A stretch of 6,529 bases of DNA from Flavihumibacter sp. (GTDB lineage: Bacteria; Bacteroidota; Bacteroidia; Chitinophagales; Chitinophagaceae), in the NCBI GenBank assembly GCA_025455285.1, contig JALOMU010000097.1, positions 1-6,529 on the forward strand. Direction: 5' to 3'. A program made the translations under genes and the position numbers. Of the stretch, positions 1 to 6,529 are shown in pieces. How positions within the stretch are numbered: the first letter of the stretch is position 1; every line of letters begins with the position of its first letter. The notes under the pieces were generated by a model that worked only from the letters and a program-made list of their open reading frames with translations, did no database searches and had not been told where the DNA came from.

Positions 1-2888
1 TGCGGAAGTTTATATCCAAGTGTCAGCTGACGCAAACGAATCGCAGTTGCATCATATACCCAGGCTTCTCCTATTGGATTCGCACGGCCACCAATCGCCT
101 GCCAGTAAGATCTTGGATTTACCGCAATATTGTTCATCGTTTTGGTACCTGCTAATACACCTTCTACAATAAGGTCGTTGTTTTCTCTTCCTTCCAAAGT
201 CTGTGGCAATTTTCCCAAGCCGGCCAGTACTGCCTGCGTATGAGATGCCACTACTCCTCCAACTCTTGCATCTACCAGGAAATCCAGGCTCCAGTTTTTA
301 TAGGAGAAGGCATTGTTGATACCACCGGTCCAATCAGGAAATACATTTCCTGCATAATACGTACGACCAGTCACCAATGGCAACCCATTCGCACCAATCT
401 GTACCAGTCCTTCTTCATCGCGCTGGAAGGAACGGACAAACATTTCACCAATGCGGGTACCTTCATCTGCTTTCAGATCTCCAATACGGGTGCTTCCCAA
501 CAGGAAGGTTTTCTGCTGCGGATCCAGCTCTTCCACCTTGTTACGGTTTCTGCTGAAATTCAGCGACATGTTCCAGTTGAGTCCGGCTGGGTTTTTCAGG
601 ATTTTTCCTGTCAGCAACAGTTCAATTCCTTTGTTTCGAATCTCGCCGGCATTGATAGCGCGACTCGTAAATCCGGAACTAAAGGGCAGCGGAAGGTTGA
701 TGATCTGGTTGATGGAAGCCGTATTATAATAAGTGAAATCTACCGTCAGGCGGCTTCCAAGAAACGCCATTTCCGTACCAAGCTCCAAAGCCCTTGTTTG
801 TTCGGGTTTGAGATTGGGATTAACCAGTACACCACGGTTACGTAAAATGGTTCCTGCAACGCCTACATCTGCCACCAGGGTTTGTGCCAGGCTGTATGGA
901 GTGGCATCTTTTCCTACAAATGCATAGGAACTTCTCAGCTTCAGGTAGTTTATCCAGGATGGTAAATCCGCCAGGTCACTGATAACAGCACTCAAAGAGG
1001 CAGAAGGATAAAAATAACTCCGGTTCTGGGAGGGGAGCGTAGATGCCCAGTCGTTTCTGCCGGTCAGGTCAAGGAAAATCGCATTGCGATAACCAATCTG
1101 AGCAGTTCCATAAACGGATTGCAATTCCTGTTTGGTTAAACTGCTGGTACCGCTGATCGCACGGCCGTTGGAAATGATGAACAGGTCCGGAATATCCAAG
1201 CCGCCTGCACCAGCTGTGGCACTCTGCACTTTGTTTTTCCGTACACTGGTTCCCAATAGTGCATTCAGTGAGAAATCATCCGACAGATCAGTGGTATAGT
1301 CAAGGAAAGCATCCATATTCAGTTCCGTAACATTGTAGCGGTCATAGGAATACTGCCCACCGGTACTGGTACTGGTAAACGCAGTAGGTGTTCCAGAATA
1401 AACGCGGCGATCATTATCATCATTATACCGATCAATACCTACGCGTCCGGTCAGGTTCATTCCTTTCATCAGGTTATACCGCACCGAACCACTTGCAATA
1501 ATCCGGTTTCTAACTTCATTCGGTACTACTTTATTAATTACCCAATACGGATTCACAATCAGCGAGCTATTGGGAAGAAAGAAATTAGATCGGGGAAGGG
1601 TGCCCGTATTATCAATATAATCTTTCAAATCTGAATTCCTAACGGTAGTGGGCATACGCAATAAATCAGAATAAGGATTTAGTGCTTCTTCCCCACCTGT
1701 TGGCCTGCCCTTGATTACCTGGTTGATATAATTCACCTTCAGGTCAATATTCAGTTTACCCAAATCGCTCGTACCTCTTAATAATATGGTGTTTTTATTC
1801 TGGGTATTGGTTGGGATCATACCTTTCGCATACTGGTTGCCGTAAGAAAGACGCAGTTGTGCTTTTTCAGACCCGGTGCTGAGGCTCACATTATTGTTTA
1901 CATTCAGACCTCTTTCCAGTAATGCGCTTACATGATCCTGGGCAGCGGCGGGAAATTCTTCTCCTTTCCAGTTGGTGATGGTTTGGCCAGCAATTTTGGG
2001 TCCCCAGCTTTCCTCATTGGTTGGGGAATAGGTTCCAATGGCATTGCCCTGGGCATACTGATCCTGCAATTTTACTTTGTAGGATGGCTCATCCATGGAA
2101 GTATTAAGATTATAGGTAATACCCAAACCCTTTTGTTTACGGCCCTTTTTGGTGGTGATCACCAGCACCCCATTGTTTGCACGGGCACCGTAGAGTGCGG
2201 CAGCATTGGGTCCGCGCAGGATATTGATACTTTCAATATCATCCGGGTTGAGGTTACCAATGGCATCTCCTCCGTCTGATCCGCCGAACTCGGCAGCACC
2301 GCCACGAACGGTATTATCAACAGGCACCCCGTCAATTACGATTAATGGCTGGTTGGCGGTGGCACCAGTATTCAATGATCTTTCTCCCCTTAGTGAAATA
2401 CGGGAAGAAGAACCTGGTCCGCCGGAAGTACGATTGATTACCACACCAGCAGCTCTGCCTTGTAAAGCATTGGCTACATTGTTTTCCCGACCAATTGCCA
2501 GGTCATCGTTGGAGATCTGCTGGGTAGCATACCCCAGGCTTTTCTTCTGCCTTTGAACGCCCAATGCGGTAACAACTACCGCATCCAGTTGGCCGGCAGT
2601 TTCCTTCAAACGAATCTCAATCTGGCTGGCATTGTTGATCGCTTTTTCCAGCTGGCCAAAGCCGATGCCACTGAAAACCAGGGTGCCATTTCCGGGCGCC
2701 TGGATGGAGAATTGCCCCTCCTCATTGGTGGATGTTCCCCTGTCAGATCCTTTAAGTGTTACTGAAATTCCCTCCAATGGTTTCCCACTGGCTTCGTTGA
2801 TTACCCTTCCGGTCACGGTAATGTCTTGTCCCCATACGGTGATTGCAGAAATGCAAAAAAGGGACAACAAACATAGTAGTCGTCTCAT
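1..2888 (-). CDS. SusC/RagA-family TonB-linked outer-membrane protein (3' end cut by window)
   Basis: This is an outer-membrane beta-barrel transporter that, with a SusD-like surface lipoprotein, takes up large nutrients such as glycans or peptides using TonB energy. I read the frame codon by codon from the ATG at 2888 to the window edge and found 962 residues with no stop or frameshift. Residues 1-20 look like a Sec signal peptide (MRRLLCLLSLFCISAITVWG). Residues 22-95 are a carboxypeptidase-regulatory-like beta-sandwich (TVTGRVINEASGKPLEGISV). A TonB box (LDAVVVTALG, 101-110) and plug follow (ALQGRAAGVVI, PLIVIDGVPVDNT). The SusC/RagA signature lies at 214-249 (NPDDIESINILRGPNAAALYGARANNG). 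The rest is barrel. The last visible residues, IRLRQLTLGYKLP, usually lie about 70-90 residues from the C-terminus, so the full protein is probably near 1040 residues. There is no N-terminal STN domain, so control by a FecR/ECF-sigma pair is not expected. The substrate cannot be told. A susD-like gene is expected beyond position 1. Confidence 0.96.
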   Translation of the reverse strand, partial: MRRLLCLLSLFCISAITVWGQDITVTGRVINEASGKPLEGISVTLKGSDRGTSTNEEGQFSIQAPGNGTLVFSGIGFGQLEKAINNASQIEIRLKETAGQLDAVVVTALGVQRQKKSLGYATQQISNDDLAIGRENNVANALQGRAAGVVINRTSGGPGSSSRISLRGERSLNTGATANQPLIVIDGVPVDNTVRGGAAEFGGSDGGDAIGNLNPDDIESINILRGPNAAALYGARANNGVLVITTKKGRKQKGLGITYNLNTSMDEPSYKVKLQDQYAQGNAIGTYSPTNEESWGPKIAGQTITNWKGEEFPAAAQDHVSALLERGLNVNNNVSLSTGSEKAQLRLSYGNQYAKGMIPTNTQNKNTILLRGTSDLGKLNIDLKVNYINQVIKGRPTGGEEALNPYSDLLRMPTTVRNSDLKDYIDNTGTLPRSNFFLPNSSLIVNPYWVINKVVPNEVRNRIIASGSVRYNLMKGMNLTGRVGIDRYNDDNDRRVYSGTPTAFTSTSTGGQYSYDRYNVTELNMDAFLDYTTDLSDDFSLNALLGTSVRKNKVQSATAGAGGLDIPDLFIISNGRAISGTSSLTKQELQSVYGTAQIGYRNAIFLDLTGRNDWASTLPSQNRSYFYPSASLSAVISDLADLPSWINYLKLRSSYAFVGKDATPYSLAQTLVADVGVAGTILRNRGVLVNPNLKPEQTRALELGTEMAFLGSRLTVDFTYYNTASINQIINLPLPFSSGFTSRAINAGEIRNKGIELLLTGKILKNPAGLNWNMSLNFSRNRNKVEELDPQQKTFLLGSTRIGDLKADEGTRIGEMFVRSFQRDEEGLVQIGANGLPLVTGRTYYAGNVFPDWTGGINNAFSYKNWSLDFLVDARVGGVVASHTQAVLAGLGKLPQTLEGRENNDLIVEGVLAGTKTMNNIAVNPRSYWQAIGGRANPIGEAWVYDATAIRLRQLTLGYKLP

Positions 2889-2985
2889 AATGGTTTTTGG
2901 TTATAGTTATGGTTACTAGACCCCTAACTAAACCTTTCTCCCATCCGCGACCGAAATTTTTTTTTAACAGGAAAGCATAACCGAA
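2889..2985 (-). promoter_or_regulatory. Leader and presumed promoter region of the SusC-type gene
   Basis: This 97-base gap separates the thioredoxin stop from the SusC start. On the coding strand it carries an A9 tract (T9 at 2957-2965 on the plus strand), a short GC-rich patch, and then an A-rich stretch ending AAAAACCATT before the ATG. There is no Shine-Dalgarno sequence, which is normal for Bacteroidota, where A/T-rich leaders help start translation. I could not find a good TAnnTTTG -7 box, so the promoter is not located. The A-tract could act as an UP-like element, or the gene could be transcribed partly from upstream. That a promoter lies here is inference from the gap size and the change of gene family. 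Confidence 0.4.
2899..2934 (-). repeat. Imperfect inverted repeat (hairpin) in the SusC leader
   Basis: GGTTATAGTTA at 2899-2909 pairs with TAACTAAACC at 2925-2934, giving ten base pairs with one bulged base around a 15-base loop. In the mRNA the hairpin would end ten bases before the start codon, next to the A-rich stretch where the ribosome would bind. It is not followed by a U-run, so it is not an intrinsic terminator. A regulatory role is inference only, because short A/T-rich stems like this also arise by chance. Confidence 0.4.
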
Positions 2986-3351
2986 TTAATCCTGTTTAAT
3001 GATCAGGTGATCATTAATGATTTGCTTGAGACTAGCTTTGGGAAGCGCGCCGGGTTGCATCATTGGCTGCTCACCCATCGGAATAAAAAGTAGTGTTGGA
3101 ATGCTCTGGATGCCAAATACAGCACTCAGTTCCTGTTCTGCATCGGTATCCACTTTATAGATCAGCAGTTTCCCTTCATATTCTTTCGCCAGGTCTTCCA
3201 GGATCGGGGCTACCATTTTGCAGGGACCACACCAGTCTGCATAAAAATCAACAATTGCAGGCAGCGTACCACTATATGACCATTCTGTAGCGCCCTCGTA
3301 ATTGAAAACCTGCTCTTTAAACTGTTCCGTTGTTAATTTAATGGTACCCAT
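2986..3351 (-). CDS. Thioredoxin family protein (cytoplasmic, WCGPC)
   Basis: This is a 121-residue thioredoxin, a thiol-disulfide oxidoreductase that reduces disulfides in cytoplasmic proteins and is itself recharged by thioredoxin reductase. The active site is W40-C41-G42-P43-C44 in the context VDFYADWCGPCKMVAP. The buried acidic residue typical of true thioredoxins is D35, and the cis-proline is P85 (IQSIPTLLF). The protein has no signal peptide or membrane segment. It is slightly longer than E. coli thioredoxin (about 108 residues) because of an N-terminal stretch, FNYEGATEWSYSGTLPA. I chose the ATG at 3351 (MGTIKLTTEQF), which matches where the family begins. An in-frame ATG at 3432 would add 27 unrelated residues and overlap the upstream gene's end. 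A candidate -7 box lies 15 bases before the chosen start. It is co-directional with the SNF2 gene 55 bases upstream. Bacteroidota often carry several thioredoxin paralogues, so I give no symbol. Confidence 0.95.
   Translation of the reverse strand: MGTIKLTTEQFKEQVFNYEGATEWSYSGTLPAIVDFYADWCGPCKMVAPILEDLAKEYEGKLLIYKVDTDAEQELSAVFGIQSIPTLLFIPMGEQPMMQPGALPKASLKQIINDHLIIKQD
2996..3017. repeat. Perfect 10-bp inverted repeat over the thioredoxin 3' end
   Basis: TTAATGATCA at 2996-3005 and TGATCATTAA at 3008-3017 are exact reverse complements separated by GG. Each arm contains the palindrome TGATCA. The dyad covers the codons for NDHLIIK just before the thioredoxin stop. As RNA it could form a nine-pair A/U-rich stem with a four-base loop. 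No U-run follows on the coding strand, so it is not a classical terminator. It may protect or mark the transcript's 3' end, be a protein-binding site, or be chance. Confidence 0.45.
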
Positions 3352-3366
3352 CTCAAAAATTTGAAG

Positions 3367-3373
3367 CAAAGTA
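3367..3373 (-). promoter_or_regulatory. Candidate Bacteroidota -7 box for the thioredoxin gene
   Basis: On the minus strand this reads TACTTTG, the phylum's TAnnTTTG element shortened by one base. It lies 15 bases before the thioredoxin ATG and inside the 55-base gap after the SNF2 stop. If it is used, the transcript would start near 3363 with a leader of about 12 bases. No TTTG-like -33 element is present at the usual spacing, so read-through from the SNF2 gene remains possible. Confidence 0.4.
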
Positions 3374-3406
3374 CCCAATCTTTCCGGAATCGCTGCGTGC
3401 CTTTTG

Positions 3407-6319
3407 TCACGAGAACAAATACTGAAGATCATCTTCCGTCAGTTGTTTGATAAAGCTCTCATCGTCCGGTACCAGGGTTTGTGACAGCGCACGCTTCCTC
3501 TCCTGCAGTTCGATTATTTTTTCTTCGATGGTATCTTTACAGATCATCTGGTAAGCAAATACGTTTTTAGTTTGGCCGATCCGGTAGGCCCGGTCAACCG
3601 CCTGTTGCTGAACGGCTGTATTCCACCAGGGATCTACCAGGAACACATAATCCGCGGCCGTTAAAGTCAAACCAGTATTACCTGCTTTCAGACTGATCAG
3701 GAAAATATTCACTTCATTATCCGGCGCCTGGAACTGTTCTACCAGTTCGGCTCTTTTCGCCGGTGGTGTTTCCCCATCAAAATGATAATAGGCAAGTCCC
3801 GCCTGCTGGCAGGCTTTCCCAATCAGATTCAACATTCCCTTAAACTGTGAAAACACCAATACTTTATTGGATCGAAGCGTATGCTGCAACTCCTCCATCA
3901 ACATTTCGATTTTCACAGATCCTGCCTGCACCAATCCGCTATCCTTTAGCAATGCCGGTGCCGCACAAATCTGTCGCAGTTTCTGCATGCCCGCCAGGAT
4001 GGAGAGTTTACTCTTTCCAATTCCTTCCTGCTGGATATTCAGGAAAATACTATCGCGGATCTGGCTCTTTGTTTCTTCGTACATCGCTTTCTGATCCGGC
4101 GACATCTCACACCACATAACTGATTCCGTTTTCGGCGGCAGATCGGTAGCCACCTGCTGTTTGGTTCTTCGCAACACAAATGGTGCAGTCAGTTGTTTTA
4201 ATGCCTGCACTTTTTCCTCATTACGCTCCCGGTCAATCGGATGCGCATATTCCTTGCGGAAAAATTCAGGTTGACCAAATAAACCGGGAACCAGGAAATG
4301 CAGTTGCGCATACAAATCGAAGGTGTTATTCATTACCGGGGTACCGCTCAAAGCTACCCGGGCAGTAGCTTTTAACTGATACACTGCACGGGTGATTTGA
4401 GCCGACGGATTCTTGATCGTATGACTTTCATCCAATACTACCACATCCCAATTCACGACCTGCAAATTTTCAATATCCGAACGAAGCGTACCATAACTCG
4501 TAATCAGCACTTTTGCACCCGAAGATCGAAACCCTTCCATATCCCTGGAAGTTCCGTGATATACAAAAGAGCGGAGGGAAGGTGCAAATTTTTCTAGCTC
4601 CTTTCTCCAGTTGTGCATTAACGTAGCCGGACAAACAATCATGCTTAAACGAAGATCAGTTCCCGCCTCTTCCTGCCGGTGCGCCAGGAAACAAATGGTT
4701 TGAAGTGTTTTACCTAAACCCATATCATCTGCCAGGCAGGCACCCGCATCAATCTCTGATAGCAGGCTGATCCATTCGAAGCCTTTCTGTTGGTATGGTC
4801 TCAATACTGCGTTTACCATGGAAGGAACCGGAATCAGGGCCGTTTCAGCAGATTGCCAGTGCAGCCATTTTTCCCACCATTCTCTGGCGATGGCTCTTCG
4901 CAAAGCATAAGATCCTTCAGTGGATCCATTTTCTGTTGCCTCACCCTCATGACTATCCGAATTTTCTTCTTTTTTCAAGCCCAGCAATATCCATTGAGGA
5001 ACGATTAACTCAGAACCCTTGATCTTTCCGTGTTTGATGATCGCACTGTAACGCGATAACCATTCTTCGGTAAGTACTCCAATAGAGTGATCCTTGAGTA
5101 ACACTGATTTCACTCCTGCCAGTAATAACTTTTGCAATTCGGCTAGTGGAATCGTTTCACTTCCAAAACGCAGTGAAAATTGAATGTGCAGAGAACTGCC
5201 AATGGTTTTTATTATTACACATGTTGTTTCCGGAGGGAAAGGAGAATACCGGAAAGTGCGTAACAGCTCCATTCCCAGTAGTTCCACATTTTCTTCCAGC
5301 AGCCGGTGATATACTTTCAGGAACCAGTGCTTTTTCTTCGCTTCCGCAAATGGAAGATTGAATACACCGTTCAGTTGTTTGGCGAAATTCGGGTGAAGGG
5401 ATTGCAGTTTATCATGAAAAGCCTGTTCTGCTGCCCGATTTCGCTTTACAACATATACTTGTCCGTTTCGGTTAAACTCCTCCGTTAGTTTGAATGCACC
5501 TTCTACCCAGAATCCATCGTAGTTCCACCTGGGCGTGAGCATCAGGAAGCTACCACTGATCTCACTCAGATAAATCGCATGGATTGGTTCCACTTCCACG
5601 ATATCCTTATTTAATACAGCCCCCATTTCAATGATATAATCCGCCTCCAGTCTTTTCAATACATGCTCAGAAAATCCTGCGGGATCATCAGCATAAACCG
5701 CCGGATCATTGGCTGCCAGCCACTGAAGGGTCTGGTAATCTGTCATACTCAATAGCCAGTAGCTGTTTTCCCTGAAAAGAAAAAAATATTCCCGCTGAAA
5801 TTCTCTCAGAGGTTCAAATTCGATATCTACTTTAACAAGTGGAATCAGTTCGAGTCCCGCTTCCGTTTTATCCACCTTAAACCTCAGTTCAGGTGCCTGC
5901 CGCATCACTTTACAACTGATCGTAAGATGATTACCGGTTTGGGGATTGATCGTCTGGTGGTACCAGCTGAAATCAACTTCCTGCTCCAGTAGTTGAGAAA
6001 ACAGCTGGTGTACCTGCCGCACAAAGGAGCGATCAATATAAGCAGTAAGCGAAGTGCCAGCTTTTTGTTTTGCATGCGTGCGGGTAAGTTGTTGAACCAG
6101 TTGGGTGAGTGCTTCATCTCCTAAAACAGCAAGGCATTCCTGCGCAACCCTTGGCCACGCAGGAAAGGCTTTGCGCACTACATCCCCATCCAGTGCTTCC
6201 CGCGCGAAATCCACGCCCCTGGCCTGTTTGGTGATATAAAAAGCTTCCACCGGCGACCAGCGTTGACGCAGGCGATTTGGTTTCAGAAAGAGGGCGGTTT
6301 GACGTTCCGGTTTACTCAT
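3407..6319 (-). CDS. SNF2-family DNA translocase/helicase-like ATPase
   Basis: This 970-residue Swi2/Snf2 ATPase belongs to a family that moves along duplex DNA to remodel protein-DNA complexes; bacterial relatives such as RapA act on RNA polymerase. The substrate here is unknown. The core spans about residues 505-950: LRPYQQKGFEW (506-516), Walker A DDMGLGKT (531-538, K537), VCPATLMHNW, Walker B DESH (630-633), SGTP (658-661), FVLRRTK (714-720), VLVFSQF (820-826), GNTGLTLTAADYVFLVDPWW (880-899) and QAVDRAYRIGQ (906-916, arginine fingers R910 and R913). All motifs are intact. Residues 1-450 form an unrecognised N-terminal region with only three isolated cysteines, so no SWIM zinc finger. An acidic, serine-rich linker (about 450-470) joins the halves. 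I chose the ATG at 6319 (MSKPERQTALF) because a TAnnTTTG box sits eight bases upstream. A longer in-frame start at 6388 would run through both promoters. It ends with TGA at 3407-3409, 55 bases before the thioredoxin. Confidence 0.94.
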   Translation of the reverse strand: MSKPERQTALFLKPNRLRQRWSPVEAFYITKQARGVDFAREALDGDVVRKAFPAWPRVAQECLAVLGDEALTQLVQQLTRTHAKQKAGTSLTAYIDRSFVRQVHQLFSQLLEQEVDFSWYHQTINPQTGNHLTISCKVMRQAPELRFKVDKTEAGLELIPLVKVDIEFEPLREFQREYFFLFRENSYWLLSMTDYQTLQWLAANDPAVYADDPAGFSEHVLKRLEADYIIEMGAVLNKDIVEVEPIHAIYLSEISGSFLMLTPRWNYDGFWVEGAFKLTEEFNRNGQVYVVKRNRAAEQAFHDKLQSLHPNFAKQLNGVFNLPFAEAKKKHWFLKVYHRLLEENVELLGMELLRTFRYSPFPPETTCVIIKTIGSSLHIQFSLRFGSETIPLAELQKLLLAGVKSVLLKDHSIGVLTEEWLSRYSAIIKHGKIKGSELIVPQWILLGLKKEENSDSHEGEATENGSTEGSYALRRAIAREWWEKWLHWQSAETALIPVPSMVNAVLRPYQQKGFEWISLLSEIDAGACLADDMGLGKTLQTICFLAHRQEEAGTDLRLSMIVCPATLMHNWRKELEKFAPSLRSFVYHGTSRDMEGFRSSGAKVLITSYGTLRSDIENLQVVNWDVVVLDESHTIKNPSAQITRAVYQLKATARVALSGTPVMNNTFDLYAQLHFLVPGLFGQPEFFRKEYAHPIDRERNEEKVQALKQLTAPFVLRRTKQQVATDLPPKTESVMWCEMSPDQKAMYEETKSQIRDSIFLNIQQEGIGKSKLSILAGMQKLRQICAAPALLKDSGLVQAGSVKIEMLMEELQHTLRSNKVLVFSQFKGMLNLIGKACQQAGLAYYHFDGETPPAKRAELVEQFQAPDNEVNIFLISLKAGNTGLTLTAADYVFLVDPWWNTAVQQQAVDRAYRIGQTKNVFAYQMICKDTIEEKIIELQERKRALSQTLVPDDESFIKQLTEDDLQYLFS

Positions 6320-6327
6320 AGAGCCGG

Positions 6328-6335
6328 CAAATATA
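6328..6335 (-). promoter_or_regulatory. -7 box of the SNF2 gene (TATATTTG)
   Basis: On the minus strand this reads TATATTTG, an exact match to the Bacteroidota -7 consensus TAnnTTTG. A TCTG at 6356-6359, 20 bases upstream, is one base off the -33 TTTG element. The box ends only eight bases before the ATG at 6319, so transcription should begin around 6324-6325 and leave a leader of about five bases or fewer. This supports the 6319 start over the longer frame from 6388. Confidence 0.6.
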
Positions 6336-6372
6336 AGGTCAACAAATGAACCGGGCAGAGCATCCCTTTCCG

Positions 6373-6380
6373 TACCTTTG
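6373..6380 (+). promoter_or_regulatory. -7 box of the aminotransferase gene (TACCTTTG)
   Basis: TACCTTTG matches the Bacteroidota -7 consensus TAnnTTTG exactly and lies 18 bases before the ATG at 6399. Transcription would start near 6383-6384, giving a leader of about 15 bases that contains CAAATTGCC and no Shine-Dalgarno sequence. I see no TTTG or TTG at the expected -33 spacing, so the promoter may be weak or helped by an activator. Confidence 0.6.
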
Positions 6381-6398
6381 CCCCCCAAATTGCCGTAT

Positions 6399-6529
6399 AT
6401 GAAACTGAGTCATTTGTCTGAAACACTGATTGGATCTGAGATTGTGAAACTGGGTGGAGAAATCCGGGAGAAGATCCGGCTGGGAGAAAAGATATACAAT
6501 TTTACTGTTGGAGATTTTGATCCGAATGT
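6399..6529 (+). CDS. PLP-dependent aminotransferase, class I/II fold (5' fragment)
   Basis: The ATG at 6399 opens a frame that continues past the right window edge with 43 complete codons (begins MKLSHLSETLIGSEIVKLGG, later KIYNFTVGDFDPN). The pattern of an N-terminal helix with a SEI.KL..EI..K segment followed by a glycine-containing INLTIGDFDP-like turn is what I recognise from the start of fold-type I aminotransferases. In these enzymes the turn lies near the substrate carboxylate site. They move an amino group between an amino acid and a 2-oxo acid with pyridoxal phosphate in the cytoplasm. The catalytic lysine and the rest of the fold lie outside the window, so substrate and exact family cannot be given. 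The start is supported by a perfect -7 box 18 bases upstream. The gene is divergent from the SNF2 gene, with 79 bases between the two start codons. Confidence 0.75.
   Translation, partial: MKLSHLSETLIGSEIVKLGGEIREKIRLGEKIYNFTVGDFDPN

Noticed and set aside
240..845. Open frame of 201 codons on the plus strand
   Set aside because: It lies wholly antisense to the SusC-type gene, whose frame is intact and has clear family motifs. Its translation has no recognisable domain. The same applies to the other plus-strand frames up to 2919.
1361..1377. Short tandem GGTACT repeat
   Set aside because: It is in frame within the SusC barrel and simply encodes an alternating Thr-Ser stretch. Two copies are not unusual.
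2957..2996. Inverted repeat AACAGGA/TCCTGTT next to a T9 tract, resembling a terminator
   Set aside because: The T-tract precedes the stem on the plus strand and reads as A9 on the gene strand, so the order is wrong for an intrinsic terminator in either useful direction. The stem is only seven pairs with a 17-base loop.
3352..3432. N-terminal extension of the thioredoxin to an ATG at 3432
   Set aside because: It adds 27 residues unlike the family, overlaps the SNF2 3' end, and would place the start upstream of the candidate -7 box.
3093..5488. Several plus-strand frames of 60-90 codons
   Set aside because: All are antisense to the thioredoxin or SNF2 genes, are short, and have no family-like sequence or promoter box. 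They are shadows of the minus-strand genes.
5905..6117. Minus-strand frame of 70 codons inside the SNF2 gene
   Set aside because: It is in another frame of the same strand as the well-supported SNF2 coding sequence and shows no recognisable domain.
6320..6388. N-terminal extension of the SNF2 protein to an ATG at 6388
   Set aside because: It would translate through both divergent promoter boxes, including the exact TATATTTG for this gene, so the mRNA would not contain that start.

Overview
The window looks like ordinary chromosome from a member of the Bacteroidota, most likely the Chitinophagaceae (Chitinophaga/Niastella-like). Three things point there: a SusC/RagA-type TonB-dependent outer-membrane protein, -7 promoter boxes of the Bacteroidota form TAnnTTTG in front of genes, and A-rich or very short leaders without Shine-Dalgarno sequences. 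The genus is inference; the phylum is well supported.

Layout. Positions 1-2888 (minus strand) hold most of a SusC/RagA-family nutrient porin. It is open across 962 codons and cut by the left window edge just before its C-terminus, so the expected SusD-like lipoprotein partner would lie outside. Positions 2889-2985 are its leader, with a T9 tract (A9 on the coding strand) and an imperfect hairpin close to the start codon. Positions 2986-3351 (minus) encode a 121-residue cytoplasmic thioredoxin with a WCGPC active site. Positions 3407-6319 (minus) encode a 970-residue SNF2-family ATPase with a complete helicase core and a long N-terminal region I do not recognise. Positions 6320-6398 are a short divergent promoter region. 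From 6399 rightward (plus) begins a PLP-dependent aminotransferase, of which only 43 complete codons are present.

How they fit together. The SNF2 ATPase and the thioredoxin run in the same direction with a 55-base gap and may be partly co-transcribed, although the thioredoxin has its own candidate -7 box. The SusC-type gene follows on the same strand, but no functional link to the thioredoxin or ATPase is evident. The SNF2 and aminotransferase genes are back to back, with -7 boxes only 37 bp apart.

I see no mobile element, CRISPR array, RNA gene or phage gene, and no convincing new multi-gene system. The items worth a second look are small: overlapping divergent promoters with an almost leaderless SNF2 transcript, a perfect 10-bp dyad over the end of the thioredoxin gene, the SusC leader hairpin, and the unassigned N-terminal half of the SNF2 protein. 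There is no gene-free stretch longer than 100 bases.
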